Of a stretch of DNA of 45,602 nucleotides, positions 25,452-34,720 are shown one piece after another; the stretch's first letter is position 1, and every line of letters begins with the position of its first letter. The position numbers and the translations under genes were made by a program. This DNA is from Bacteroides sp. (GTDB lineage: Bacteria; Bacteroidota; Bacteroidia; Bacteroidales; Bacteroidaceae). The notes beneath the pieces are model-generated. The model was not told where the DNA came from. It made no database searches and saw nothing but the letters and a program-made list of their open reading frames with translations. The DNA lies in NCBI GenBank assembly GCA_017621035.1, contig JAGATY010000007.1, forward strand, positions 1-45,602, read 5' to 3'.

Positions 25452-27011
25452 ATGAAAACATCCGGACGCAAACTTCCCATTGGGATACAGACTTTTTCAG
25501 ATATTCGCGAACAGGGGTATCTATATGTAGATAAAACAGCATGGGTATGGACGATAGCCAATGAAGGAAAACCCTATTTCCTCAGTCGTCCTCGCCGCTT
25601 TGGAAAGAGCCTGTTGCTTTCTACCTTCGAAGCCTATTTCGAGGGGAGGAAGGAATTGTTCAAGGGACTGGCCATCGAACAGTTGGAAGAGAAGTGGGAG
25701 AAGTATCCGGTGTTGCATCTGGACTTGAATGCCAGAAAATACGAGCGGCCGGAAGACTTGATAGCGATGCTGAATCAATATCTGGAAAAATGGGAGGCTG
25801 TCTATGGAAACGAAAAACAGAACCGGGCGGCAGAAGAACGCTTTGAATACATCATACAACGTGCTTGTGAACAAACCGGCAAGGGTGTGGTGGTCTTGGT
25901 GGACGAATACGACAAGCCACTCCTGCAAGCCCTTCAAAACAAAGAACTCCTGGAAGCCTATCGGAACACCTTGAAAGCATTCTATGGGGTATTGAAGAGC
26001 TGTGACCGCTACCTTCGTTTTGCCTTCTTGACCGGAGTGACCAAGTTCTCGCAAGTGAGCGTGTTCAGCGATTTGAACCAACTGAATGACATCAGCATGA
26101 GCCGGAAGTATGCGTCTGTCTGCGGTATCACCAAGGAAGAATTGCTCGCCAACTTTGCGCCGGAGCTGGAAGAACTGGCCGAGGAGAACGACCTTACGGT
26201 GGAAGAGGCCATCGATACCATGACGGCACGATACGACGGCTATCGTTTCCACCCGAAAGGGGAGGGTGTTTTCAATCCGTTCAGCGTGCTGAATGCTTTT
26301 GATAAGAATGAATTTGGTAGTTATTGGTTTCAAACGGGTACGCCTACCTTCCTTATCAAGTTGTTGAAAGACAGTGATTACGACCTCCGTACCTTGATGG
26401 ATGGCGTTGAGACCTCTGCATCCGCTTTCACGGAATATCGGGCGGAGGCGAGCAATCCGATTCCGTTGATTTATCAGAGTGGCTATCTCACGATAAAGGA
26501 CTTCGACAAGCGTTTCTCGATGTACATATTAGGCTTTCCGAATGATGAAGTCCGCTATGGTTTCTTGAACTTCCTCGTTCCGTTTTATACCAAAGTGACG
26601 GACGATGAACGTAATTTCTATATCGGCAAGTTTATCAATGAATTGGAAAGTGGAAAAACGGATGCCTTCATGCAGCGCTTTGAAGCGTTCTTTGCCGATT
26701 TCCCCTACGAACTGAACGACAAGACCGAACGCCATTATCAGGTCATCATCTATTTGGTATTCAAACTGATGGGACAGTTCACGCAAGCGGAGGTTCATAG
26801 TGCCAAAGGCCGTGCCGATGCCATTGTCCATACACCCGATTATGTCTACATCTTCGAATTTAAATTGAATGGTACCGCCGAGGAAGCCTTGCAGCAAATT
26901 GAAGAAAAGGGTTATGCAGAGCCGTTCAAGACCGATGGTCGTACGCTTGTTAAGGTCGGTGTGGAATTTAGTGCCGAGGAACGGAACATTAAGCGGTGGC
27001 TGGTTGGGTAG
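25452..27011 (+). CDS. AAA-ATPase-like/PD-(D/E)XK nuclease family protein
   Basis: 519 residues. The N-terminal ATPase-like domain (about 5-210) begins with LPIGIQTFSDIREQGYLYVDKT and has a Walker A-like SRPRRFGKSLLLST and a Walker B VVVLVDEYDKPL. The C-terminal part (about 420-500) carries a PD-(D/E)XK fold with GRADAIVHTPDYVYIFEFKL: the D and E-x-K are present. These proteins are numerous in gut Bacteroidales genomes and of unclear role, possibly nucleic-acid cleavage or defence. A -7 box TATCTTTG is at 25409-25416. Monocistronic. Confidence 0.9.
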   Translation: MKTSGRKLPIGIQTFSDIREQGYLYVDKTAWVWTIANEGKPYFLSRPRRFGKSLLLSTFEAYFEGRKELFKGLAIEQLEEKWEKYPVLHLDLNARKYERPEDLIAMLNQYLEKWEAVYGNEKQNRAAEERFEYIIQRACEQTGKGVVVLVDEYDKPLLQALQNKELLEAYRNTLKAFYGVLKSCDRYLRFAFLTGVTKFSQVSVFSDLNQLNDISMSRKYASVCGITKEELLANFAPELEELAEENDLTVEEAIDTMTARYDGYRFHPKGEGVFNPFSVLNAFDKNEFGSYWFQTGTPTFLIKLLKDSDYDLRTLMDGVETSASAFTEYRAEASNPIPLIYQSGYLTIKDFDKRFSMYILGFPNDEVRYGFLNFLVPFYTKVTDDERNFYIGKFINELESGKTDAFMQRFEAFFADFPYELNDKTERHYQVIIYLVFKLMGQFTQAEVHSAKGRADAIVHTPDYVYIFEFKLNGTAEEALQQIEEKGYAEPFKTDGRTLVKVGVEFSAEERNIKRWLVG

Positions 27012-27096
27012 TAAAATGTAAGAATGATAAATGAAAAACAAACATGTCATTTTATATTGAATAATATGACATTACGGGAAAACTGTTTGAAGGGAA

Positions 27097-28506
27097 ATGA
27101 GTATGAAGACGAAAAAAGTAAATGATATAGACTTGTTGTTGTCAAAGCTCGACAAGAAGCAACTCTGTGAGTTCATAAAGAAGGAATGTGCTTATGATGT
27201 AAGATTTCTGAATCGCTTTCTGGCACTTGGCACAGGGATTGTATTTAAGGCAAATCCTGATGATTACACGACTCGTGTTTTAGATTTGATTGAAGATTAT
27301 GAAGGAAGATATGGATATGTAGAATATCGTGATACGTTTGATTTCAATCGTGCTGTGTGTCGGATTTTGGATGAGGCTGATGATGCTATGAAAAATCATC
27401 AATGGTCGGTTGCAATGACAGTTTTGCAGGGAGTGGCAGCTGCTGGAGAGGATATTATCAACTGTGGTGATGATAGCGCAGGAAACCTTGGTGCTATTGT
27501 TTGGAGTTGTTTTGAAAAATGGCATAATTTGTGTCATGAGGAGGCATTACCGGAAGAATTGAAAACCGAAATATTCGAACTCTCAATCACTCGTTTCTCT
27601 GAAAAGGATCTCGAAGGATGGGACTGGTGGTGGGATTGGATTAAGATGGCAATCTCGTTGGCAGATACCCACGAAAAACAAGAACGTGTAATTGCGGCTC
27701 TTGATGATGTCATCCATACGAAAGGGGATGAGTGGAGTGTAAGATACAATGTTCAAACTGCTCAGAAATATAAGCTCGAAATCATGTCGAAAGTCGGTAC
27801 GCCGGAAGACCAACGTGAGTTTATGTATGAAAACGTGGCCAATCCCACTTTCCGGGAGAAACTGTTGCAGATGGCATGGGATGAAGGCAACTATGATGAG
27901 GTCTTACGTCTGGCCAAAGAGGGGGTATCTCATGATTCAGAGCGGAGTGGGCTTGTAAACGATTGGCATCAGTGGGAACTCAAAACTTATCTTCACCGCA
28001 ATGATAAGGAGAATACTTTGCAACTTGCCCGCTATTTCTTTTTTGCCCCATGTAGATTCGGTAAAGAGGAATATACGATGGAGAAAATGTATGCTTTGAT
28101 GAAATCCATCGTTCCAAGTGAGGATTGGAATAGTTATGTGAATACCTTGATAGATGAAGCGTACGGAAAGAAGGATAGTATAAAATTATTGTACATCTAT
28201 ACGAAAGAAAAGATGTGGGACAGATACATGGACTTTCTGCGTAAGAATCCTTCTGTTTACACACTGGATGATACACCACAGGAAGTTTGGACATTGTACA
28301 AGGAGGAACTTATACGGCTTTACGATTCCTGTGTAAGACACTTCTTTCAACAAGCTTCAAACCGGGACTCATATCGTGAAGGAGTCGGTTTGCTTCGGAA
28401 ACTTATCAAATACGGAGGCAAGACTGAAGCAGACAACATTATTGCCGAACAGAAAGCGCGCACACCCCGTCGTCCGGCATTGATAAACGAGTTGTCCAAA
28501 TTGTAG
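27097..28506 (+). CDS. Helical-repeat protein of unknown function (resembles the C-terminal part of SWIM zinc-finger proteins)
   Basis: 469 residues; starts possible at 27097 or 27103. The N-terminal stretch LSKLDKKQLCEFIKKECAYDVRFLNRF is like the helical region that follows SWIM zinc fingers, but no zinc-finger Cys/His set is present. The remainder is TPR-like helical pairs (WSVAMTVLQGVAAAGED, EGNYDEVLRLAKEG, REGVGLLRKLIKYGGKTEAD). Probably a cytosolic scaffold. The codon and base usage is AT-richer than in the neighbours to either side. The family assignment is tentative. Confidence 0.6.
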   Translation: MSMKTKKVNDIDLLLSKLDKKQLCEFIKKECAYDVRFLNRFLALGTGIVFKANPDDYTTRVLDLIEDYEGRYGYVEYRDTFDFNRAVCRILDEADDAMKNHQWSVAMTVLQGVAAAGEDIINCGDDSAGNLGAIVWSCFEKWHNLCHEEALPEELKTEIFELSITRFSEKDLEGWDWWWDWIKMAISLADTHEKQERVIAALDDVIHTKGDEWSVRYNVQTAQKYKLEIMSKVGTPEDQREFMYENVANPTFREKLLQMAWDEGNYDEVLRLAKEGVSHDSERSGLVNDWHQWELKTYLHRNDKENTLQLARYFFFAPCRFGKEEYTMEKMYALMKSIVPSEDWNSYVNTLIDEAYGKKDSIKLLYIYTKEKMWDRYMDFLRKNPSVYTLDDTPQEVWTLYKEELIRLYDSCVRHFFQQASNRDSYREGVGLLRKLIKYGGKTEADNIIAEQKARTPRRPALINELSKL

Positions 28507-28603
28507 GTTTCTTAGGTGGAGAACTTTCATTCAGAATACCGGGGTGAAAGACTACGATAAACCTTAATCCTTCATCTTTCGTGGGATAAATGATGCTCGT
28601 TCT

Positions 28604-28777
28604 CTATTGCAAATTTTCGGAGGACATTGATTTGGACTCCCTTGCAAGCCGTTGTTCCCGCAACCGCTTGAATTGATTCAAACGTCCGGAGAGAGACATC
28701 GGATGCTTCTGCCAAAAAGCTACAGAACTTTTTTCTGTTCCGTCACTTGACGGATGATATTCTGTTATTTTTGCCAT
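28604..28777 (-). CDS. Possible 57-aa basic protein
   Basis: An ATG at 28777 opens 57 codons to TAG at 28604-28606. The product starts MAKITEYHPSSDGTEK, has a central SVAFWQKHPMSLSGRLNQFK and an Arg-rich segment (RLREQRLARESK). The amino-acid make-up is protein-like (charged, no low complexity), but there is no recognisable family and no clear promoter. It may be a remnant. Low confidence. Confidence 0.35.
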   Translation of the reverse strand: MAKITEYHPSSDGTEKSSVAFWQKHPMSLSGRLNQFKRLREQRLARESKSMSSENLQ

Positions 28778-28981
28778 AATCGTTCATATATGTTGCAATG
28801 TTGCACATTTCCTTTACATGTCAAAAACGTATATGGGAAATCTTTGTTTGCTGGCTTGTATGATTTTTCTAATTTGGTGAGGTTGGTTTTCAAGTGATTT
28901 CCAATAATCCCCTCACATTTTAGGAGTTTAAAAATAGGATGTCAATTCTCGTTCAGACTTTCGTCCACTGCGAAAATACGA

Positions 28982-29190
28982 TATTTTTCTGAGATTTGGC
29001 TTCCCATGTGCATGAAAATGAAATTTCAACTTGAAATTCGCCTTTTATGGTGCTTGAAAGTGGAATTTCAACTTGAAATCGGATTTTTGGGGTATAGGAG
29101 AATGGTTTTTCAAATTGAGATTCGGGTTTGGAAGTGGCGGAAGGTCAGATTTCGGTTTGAGATTGTGGGTTTGGGGTGGATGAAGGGGGT
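28982..29190. repeat. Degenerate 42-bp tandem array around TTTCAAnTTGAAAT palindromes
   Basis: The core TTTCAA... recurs at 29024, 29066, 29108 and 29150, exactly 42 bp apart, with a weaker unit near 28982. The first two copies carry the near-palindrome ATTTCAACTTGAAAT. The plus-strand frame 29006-29194 (62 codons) reads as four 14-residue repeats of the type (K/R)x(V/M)xFQ(L/I)EI. Confidence 0.8.
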
Positions 29191-29224
29191 GTAGAGGAGT
29201 GAAATCTATGTGTTTTCATAAAAA

Positions 29225-29261
29225 AATGGCGACTGCTTCATTTATAAAACAAGTCGCCATT
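29225..29261 (-). terminator. Intrinsic terminator of the CPBP protease gene
   Basis: AATGGCGACT (29225-29234) pairs with 29252-29261, and the A-run before it gives a U-tract on the minus strand. Confidence 0.85.
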
Positions 29262-29288
29262 AATGCAATAAGTCATATTGGTGGGCTG

Positions 29289-30005
29289 TTAAAGCATTGC
29301 AACTAAATTCGGTAAGAAATTAACGAGGTTGTGTGTCAGCATGGCGAGCAATATACTTCTGGTTTTTAGGGTGATGTATGTCAATACATAACCGACAAGT
29401 CCCGCCGATATAAAGGGTGACAAATTAAAAGACAGCTCACCGTTCTGATAATCCCAGGCATGTACTAAGCCGAACAGGATAGCGTTTATTATAATGGAGG
29501 GATTCCATGCCGTAGAGCGTCCGCTACGAAGCGAACAGCACATGAGTCCCAGCAGGATTCCCCGGAAGATAATTTCCTCATCTATGCCGGGCATTGATAT
29601 TTGGAACAATAAGGTTTCTAAGTCAAATTCCTTACTTCTCAAAACTCCACCGAGAGTTCTGAGGCCGATGATGATAATCGCAGCCCATATTGCGGACTTC
29701 AATCCTGCTTTATTCTGTTTGAAGGTAAAGAAATTGTTTTCGCTGAATTGTTTGCGGGAAATAAAGTACATTGCTATCCCAAAGGCTATTCCATATATTT
29801 TCCCATCCCAATTCCAGCTGCCATCAATGAAATTAAAAATAGGAATATTAGGCAGAATGAGGGCCAAATTAGAAATAAAGTAGCATAATACAATACTCAA
29901 AATGCGGATATAATTTGCCCGTGTTCTTTCCTTCATAAACAGAAGCAATAAAGGAAGTATGATTGCTATATTCAATAACGACTGTGTAATTAGTTGACTT
30001 ACCAT
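29289..30005 (-). CDS. CPBP-family intramembrane metalloprotease
   Basis: 238 residues with about seven hydrophobic helices. The three CPBP/Abi motifs are present: EExxxR as E143 E144-IIF-R148 (DEEIIFRG), FxxxH as FGLVH (His182), and HxxxN as H225-NLVN. Members (Rce1-like) cut within the membrane or act as bacteriocin self-immunity proteins; the substrate cannot be inferred. No bacteriocin gene is visible nearby. The start at 30005 gives MVSQLITQSLLN. A weak -7-like AACCTTTG is at about 30041-30034. Confidence 0.88.
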   Translation of the reverse strand: MVSQLITQSLLNIAIILPLLLLFMKERTRANYIRILSIVLCYFISNLALILPNIPIFNFIDGSWNWDGKIYGIAFGIAMYFISRKQFSENNFFTFKQNKAGLKSAIWAAIIIIGLRTLGGVLRSKEFDLETLLFQISMPGIDEEIIFRGILLGLMCCSLRSGRSTAWNPSIIINAILFGLVHAWDYQNGELSFNLSPFISAGLVGYVLTYITLKTRSILLAMLTHNLVNFLPNLVAML

Positions 30006-30050
30006 AATCTTTCTCGCTTTAAAGTTCTTAATGCAAAGGTTAATAAAAAT

Positions 30051-30076
30051 CCCCGAAAAGTGGAATACTTCTCGGG
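30051..30076 (-). terminator. Terminator of the methylmalonyl-CoA mutase operon
   Basis: CCCCGAAAAGT (30051-30061) pairs with ACTTCTCGGGG (30066-30076), one mismatch, followed by a U-tract on the minus strand (A-run 30044-30049). Confidence 0.8.
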
Positions 30077-30104
30077 GATAAGTTATGTTTGCTTCAGATT
30101 GTCA

Positions 30105-32249
30105 TCAATCCTCCAACAAAATCTCCAGAATCTGGCAAGCGGACTTGGCGACGGGGGAACCGGGGCCGAAGATGGCGGCTACACCGGCTTGGTAGAGGAA
30201 GTCGTAGTCTTGGGCGGGGATAACACCACCGGCGATGACTACGATGTCTTCACGACCCAGCTTCTTCAGCTCGTCGATAATCTGCGGAACCAAGGTCTTG
30301 TGACCGGCAGCCAGTGAGGATACGCCCACCACGTGAACGTCGTTCTCAACGGCTTCGCGGGCAGCCTCGGCAGGTGTCTGGAACAACGGTCCCATATCCA
30401 CGTCGAAACCACAGTCGGCATAACCTGTAGCTACAACTTTTGCACCACGGTCGTGTCCGTCCTGACCCATCTTGGCAATCATGATACGGGGCTGACGACC
30501 TTCTTTCTTCGCAAACTTCTCGGCCAATTCACAAGCCTTCTGGAAGTAATTATCGTTCTTTGTCTCTGATGAATACACGCCTGAAATAGTTCTGATTACA
30601 GCTTTATAACGTCCTACAACTTTCTCGCAAGCGTAAGAGATTTCGCCCAGGGTAGCGCGAACGCGGGCAGCCTCTACGGCCAGCTCCAACAGGTTGCCTT
30701 CCTTGGTCTCCACACACTTGGTGATGGCTTCGAGTGCCTTCTGTACGGCAGCCTCGTCGCGACCTTCCTTCAGCACGCGCAGGTTCTCGATTTGTTCCTG
30801 ACGAACGGCGGTGTTGTCGATTTCGAGGATGTCGATGGGAGCTTCCTTCTCCAAGCGATACTTGTTCACGCCGACAATCGTCTGAGAACCGCTGTCGATG
30901 CGAGCCTGCGTACGGGCAGCAGCCTCTTCGATACGCATCTTGGGGATACCGGTCTCGATAGCCTTGGCCATACCACCCAGTTTCTCGATTTCCTGAATGT
31001 GTTCCCAAGCCTTGTGAGCGATTTCGTTGGTCAGCGACTCTACATAGTAAGAACCGCCCCATGGGTCTACGTTCTTGCAAATGTAAGTCTCTTCCTGGAT
31101 GTAAATCTGAGTGTTACGGGCAATACGGGCAGAGAAGTCTGTCGGCAGAGCGATAGCTTCATCCAACGCATTGGTGTGCAGAGACTGAGTGTGTCCCAGA
31201 GCTGCGGCCATAGCCTCGATACAAGTACGGCCTACGTTGTTGAACGGATCCTGTTCTGTCAATGACCAACCGGAAGTCTGTGAGTGGGTACGCAGAGCCA
31301 ATGACTTCGGATTCTTCGGATTGAACTGCTTCACAATCTTGGCCCACAACATACGGGCTGCACGCATCTTAGCGATTTCCATGAAGTGGTTGGTACCGAT
31401 AGCCCAGAAGAATGACAGACGGGGAGCGAAAGCATCGATGTCGATACCTGCTGCCACACCGGCGCGGAGGTATTCCAAACCGTCGGCCAAGGTGTATGCC
31501 AACTCGATGTCAGCTGTAGCACCGGCTTCCTGCATGTGATAACCCGAGATAGAGATGCTATTGAACTTCGGCATCTTCTGTGAAGTATATTCAAAGATGT
31601 CGGAGATAATCTTCATGGAGAATGCAGGCGGATAAATATAGGTGTTACGCACCATGAACTCTTTCAGGATATCGTTCTGAATAGTACCTGCCATTTCTTC
31701 CAACTTCGCACCCTGTTCCAGACCGGCGTTGATGTAGAATGCCATAACGGGCAACACGGCACCGTTCATAGTCATGGAGACAGACATCTTGTTCAAGGGA
31801 ATACCGTCGAACAACACCTTCATGTTCTCCAGCGAGCAGATAGATACACCAGCCTTACCTACGTCGCCCACTACACGTTCGTGGTCGGGGTCGTAACCAC
31901 GGTGAGTGGCAAGGTCGAATGCTACAGACAGACCTTTCTGACCGCTGGCCAGGTTGCGGCGATAGAATGCGTTACTTTCCTCGGCGGTAGAGAAACCGGC
32001 ATACTGGCGGATAGTCCAAGGACGCAGGGTGTACATCACAGAGTACGGGCCACGCAGATAGGGCGGAATACCGGCAGCATAGTCCAGATGCTCCATGCCT
32101 TCGAGGTCTTCTTTTGTATAAACAGGCTTCACTTCGATGTGTTCCGGCGTCTTCCAGTCAGCGGTGATGCCGTTAGCCTTTTGCCACTCAGCACCATTGG
32201 CGGGCTGGAAAGCGGCATATATGTCTAAATTTTTAAAATTCGGTTTCAT
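30105..32249 (-). CDS. mutB: Methylmalonyl-CoA mutase, large (catalytic) subunit
   Basis: 714 residues. An N-terminal TIM barrel (about 40-550) with [32 protein letters not shown] and [19 protein letters not shown], and a C-terminal B12-binding domain (about 585-714) with the base-off motif [18 protein letters not shown] and GGVIP. It interconverts succinyl-CoA and (R)-methylmalonyl-CoA on the way to propionate, a main Bacteroides fermentation product. It is transcribed after mutA on the same strand, but a four-helix-bundle gene lies between. Confidence 0.97.
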   Translation of the reverse strand: MKPNFKNLDIYAAFQPANGAEWQKANGITADWKTPEHIEVKPVYTKEDLEGMEHLDYAAGIPPYLRGPYSVMYTLRPWTIRQYAGFSTAEESNAFYRRNLASGQKGLSVAFDLATHRGYDPDHERVVGDVGKAGVSICSLENMKVLFDGIPLNKMSVSMTMNGAVLPVMAFYINAGLEQGAKLEEMAGTIQNDILKEFMVRNTYIYPPAFSMKIISDIFEYTSQKMPKFNSISISGYHMQEAGATADIELAYTLADGLEYLRAGVAAGIDIDAFAPRLSFFWAIGTNHFMEIAKMRAARMLWAKIVKQFNPKNPKSLALRTHSQTSGWSLTEQDPFNNVGRTCIEAMAAALGHTQSLHTNALDEAIALPTDFSARIARNTQIYIQEETYICKNVDPWGGSYYVESLTNEIAHKAWEHIQEIEKLGGMAKAIETGIPKMRIEEAAARTQARIDSGSQTIVGVNKYRLEKEAPIDILEIDNTAVRQEQIENLRVLKEGRDEAAVQKALEAITKCVETKEGNLLELAVEAARVRATLGEISYACEKVVGRYKAVIRTISGVYSSETKNDNYFQKACELAEKFAKKEGRQPRIMIAKMGQDGHDRGAKVVATGYADCGFDVDMGPLFQTPAEAAREAVENDVHVVGVSSLAAGHKTLVPQIIDELKKLGREDIVVIAGGVIPAQDYDFLYQAGVAAIFGPGSPVAKSACQILEILLED

Positions 32250-32253
32250 CTTT

Positions 32254-32291
32254 GTAATTTACTGTTTAGTGATTTACTATTTACTATTTAT
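32254..32291. repeat. GTAAATC/ATTTACTA short repeats, downstream flank of the four-helix-bundle gene
   Basis: Runs of ATTTACT and related octamers (TTTAGTGATTTACTATTTAC in part) fill the 38 bp between mutB and the inserted gene. Related units in opposite sense lie at 32690-32735. Confidence 0.7.
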
Positions 32292-32677
32292 TTTCGATTG
32301 GACGATTTGGCAATTTCTTCCGCATTCATCCTTTTACGTGCCGTAATGATCGATTTTGCTATAATATTCAGCAATTCTGAAGATTCCTGATGCAGAGGTT
32401 TAAGGCGGGATGCCGGCATTATCTCACTTCGCATGATGATTTCGAGCCAGTGGCATGTTTCGTCCAACTCTTCCTCTACCATCTTCATCTTGTTGATGAA
32501 GTCCTTGTCAGATTTGGCAAGGCAGGCAGCACGGTAGTTGGCTGAAGGAGAGGTTCCTGAACGCACAATTTGTCGTGCGATAGCAAGTCCTGCCACTGTA
32601 GAAGGCATAGAATCGACCATCTTTACGATGCGTACCGCAAAAGCAGTCATCCGTTCCTGTAACTCCGCTTTGTTCAT
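32288..32677 (-). CDS. Four-helix bundle protein (23S rRNA intervening-sequence protein family)
   Basis: 129 residues forming four amphipathic helices. Family marks are FAVRIVKMVDSMPSTVAG, ARQIVRSGTSPSANYRAACLA (given in parts, about 47-70), DFINKMKMVEEELDETCHWLE and a basic C-terminal helix. The fold is that of the S23/IVP family and of Avd, the accessory protein of diversity-generating retroelements. Members are scattered in Bacteroidales as stand-alone genes of unknown role. Here it sits in the mutA-mutB gap, same strand, bordered by GTAAATC repeats, so it probably inserted there and is co-transcribed. Confidence 0.88.
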   Translation of the reverse strand: MNKAELQERMTAFAVRIVKMVDSMPSTVAGLAIARQIVRSGTSPSANYRAACLAKSDKDFINKMKMVEEELDETCHWLEIIMRSEIMPASRLKPLHQESSELLNIIAKSIITARKRMNAEEIAKSSNRK

Positions 32678-32689
32678 AAATCGCTAAAT

Positions 32690-32735
32690 AATCAAATCAC
32701 AAAATAAATCGTAATTCGTAAATAGTAAATCGTAA
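32690..32735. repeat. GTAAATC short repeats, upstream flank of the four-helix-bundle gene
   Basis: Units AAATCAC, AAATCGTAATTCGTAAATAG and TAAATCGTAAATTA lie between mutA and the inserted gene. Their reverse complement resembles the downstream flank at 32254-32291. Confidence 0.7.
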
Positions 32736-32740
32736 ATTAA

Positions 32741-34600
32741 TTATATGTTCAAAAGCGCATTAAAATGCTTGAGGGTTTCCAATACGTTGACGCGAACGTG
32801 GATGAAGTTCTCGATACCGGCAGCTTTCAGCTCGTCCATGCAGGCGGGAGCACCGGCTACGATGAACATGGCCTTGTCGCCCACAGCCTTGAAGGCGGGG
32901 ATGGCGTATTCAGCATATTCGTCGTCGCTTGAGCAGAGTACCACGATGTCGGCACCGGCCTTCATGGCAGCTTCAACACCTTCTTCCACAGTGGGGAAAC
33001 CGAGGTTGTCAATCACTTCATATCCGGCACAAGCCAAGAAGTTGCAAGAGAACTGGGCACGAGCCTGACGCATAGCCAAGTTACCGATGGTCAGCATGAA
33101 TGCCTTCGGACGTTTGCCGCTTGCTTCAGTCTCCAGACGGAGTGCCTCAAACTCGCTGGCAGCCCGGTCGAAGTTCAGCGTGTCGCAATCTTTCTCGCAA
33201 GCATCCTTGTCGCCACAGCAGCACTTGCCGGCCAACGGAGTCTTGCCATCAGCCTTCTCGGTGAAGTTGGGGAACTGGTTGGTACCCAGCAATACCTCCT
33301 TGCGCTTAGCCACAGCGGCATGACGGGCAACGTTGCTTTCGTTTACAGCAGCCTGAACCTTACCGGCCTTCACGGCAGCATAGAAACCGCCCTCTTCTTC
33401 TACTGCGAGGAACAAGTCCCAAGCCTGTTTGGCGATAGATACGGTCAGGTTTTCGATGTAGTAAGAACCGGCAGCCGGGTCGATTACCTTGTCGAAGTGA
33501 GATTCTTCCTTCAACAGCAACTGTTGGTTGCGTGCCAGGCGTTCTGAGAAATCGTTGGGAGCCTCGTAAGCCTTGTCGAAAGGAACCACTGTCATAGAAT
33601 CTACACCAGCCAACGCAGCACTCATAGCCTCAGTCTGTGTGCGGAGCAAGTTTACATGAGCATCAAACAGTGTCAGGTTGAATGAAGAAGTTTCTGCATG
33701 CACCTTCATCTTGGCCGAGCAAGGGCACTCGGGTTGATACTGAGCCACGATGTTTGCCCACAGCATACGGGCAGCACGGAACTTGGCAATTTCCAGGAAG
33801 TAGTTAGAGCTGATACCGAAGTTGAACTTGATGTTCTTGGCCACAGCGTCAACGGGAACACCGGCCTCAGTCAGTTGAGAGAGATATTCGTTACCCCAAG
33901 CCAACGCATAACCCAACTCTTGATAGATGTAAGAACCAGCATTGTTCAGTGCCAGTGCATTGACGTTCAGTACACGATATTTAGGCAGAACGGCTGTTGC
34001 AGCAATCAGTGCCTTGGCAGTTTCCACCAAGTTGCCTTTCTCCTTGCCGCGTGTCAGCATCTTGCCCAGGAAGTCGTAGTTGATAGAGCCTTGCAGCTTG
34101 CTCAGGTCGTAGCCCTTCTTGGTGAAGTATTCCACCAGCAGATTGGCCAGTTCCACCACATGGCCTTGGCAAGTAGTGAAGTTCAGTTCCACACACTCGG
34201 CGCAAATGCCTTCAAGCAGCGTCTCCAGATATTCGGCGTTCAACTCCGGCGCTTTCATGCTGAATGAAAGAGAGTCTATGCCCTTGTTCAGGATGTCGAG
34301 GGCTTTGGCGTTAGCCTCTTTCGGACACTCTACCTTGATGTCCTGGCGCACCAGCCACTCATTGTTGTTTTTCTTGGTACCTCTCAGGTAGGGGAACTCA
34401 CCGGGCAGGGCATCTGTAGTTTTCAGCCCTTCGAGGTCTTCCATACGGTAGAAAGGTTTCACCTTAAATCCTTCGTTTGTCTTCCAAACGAGTTTCTTCT
34501 CAAAGTCGGCACCTTTCAGGTCAGCCGTCACTTTCTCCATCCACTGTTCGGTGGAGGTAGGAGCAAAGTCCGAGAAGAGTTTTTCTTTACTGTCTGCCAT
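32741..34600 (-). CDS. mutA: Methylmalonyl-CoA mutase, small subunit
   Basis: 619 residues, homologous to MutB but non-catalytic. The barrel (about 60-440) keeps the fold ([32 protein letters not shown]), and the C-terminal B12-like domain (about 500-619) lacks the DxHxxG cobalt-ligand motif, as in known small subunits. Between the two lies an unusual Cys-rich loop, GKCCCGDKDACEKDC (about 457-471). It forms the heterodimer with MutB. A -7 box TATATTTG at 34672-34665 places the transcript start about 55 nt before the ATG. Confidence 0.95.
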   Translation of the reverse strand: MADSKEKLFSDFAPTSTEQWMEKVTADLKGADFEKKLVWKTNEGFKVKPFYRMEDLEGLKTTDALPGEFPYLRGTKKNNNEWLVRQDIKVECPKEANAKALDILNKGIDSLSFSMKAPELNAEYLETLLEGICAECVELNFTTCQGHVVELANLLVEYFTKKGYDLSKLQGSINYDFLGKMLTRGKEKGNLVETAKALIAATAVLPKYRVLNVNALALNNAGSYIYQELGYALAWGNEYLSQLTEAGVPVDAVAKNIKFNFGISSNYFLEIAKFRAARMLWANIVAQYQPECPCSAKMKVHAETSSFNLTLFDAHVNLLRTQTEAMSAALAGVDSMTVVPFDKAYEAPNDFSERLARNQQLLLKEESHFDKVIDPAAGSYYIENLTVSIAKQAWDLFLAVEEEGGFYAAVKAGKVQAAVNESNVARHAAVAKRKEVLLGTNQFPNFTEKADGKTPLAGKCCCGDKDACEKDCDTLNFDRAASEFEALRLETEASGKRPKAFMLTIGNLAMRQARAQFSCNFLACAGYEVIDNLGFPTVEEGVEAAMKAGADIVVLCSSDDEYAEYAIPAFKAVGDKAMFIVAGAPACMDELKAAGIENFIHVRVNVLETLKHFNALLNI

Positions 34601-34720
34601 AGTTTAATATTTAAATTAGAAAAGTTGTTAACATTATCTGTCACTTATACACCAAATGACCTGCAAATATAGGTATTAAGTTGGAAGATGAGTAGTTTTC
34701 CACCGAAAAAGTGCCTCTAA

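Larger units (their letters stand above)
28507..29224. other. AT-rich intergenic region with a possible small gene and a repeat array
   Basis: About 720 bp. 28507-28603 has no visible feature. A short minus-strand frame occupies 28604-28777. 28778-28980 is AT-rich with nothing recognised. 28982-29190 is a degenerate 42-bp array. A CPBP-gene terminator closes it. Confidence 0.5.
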
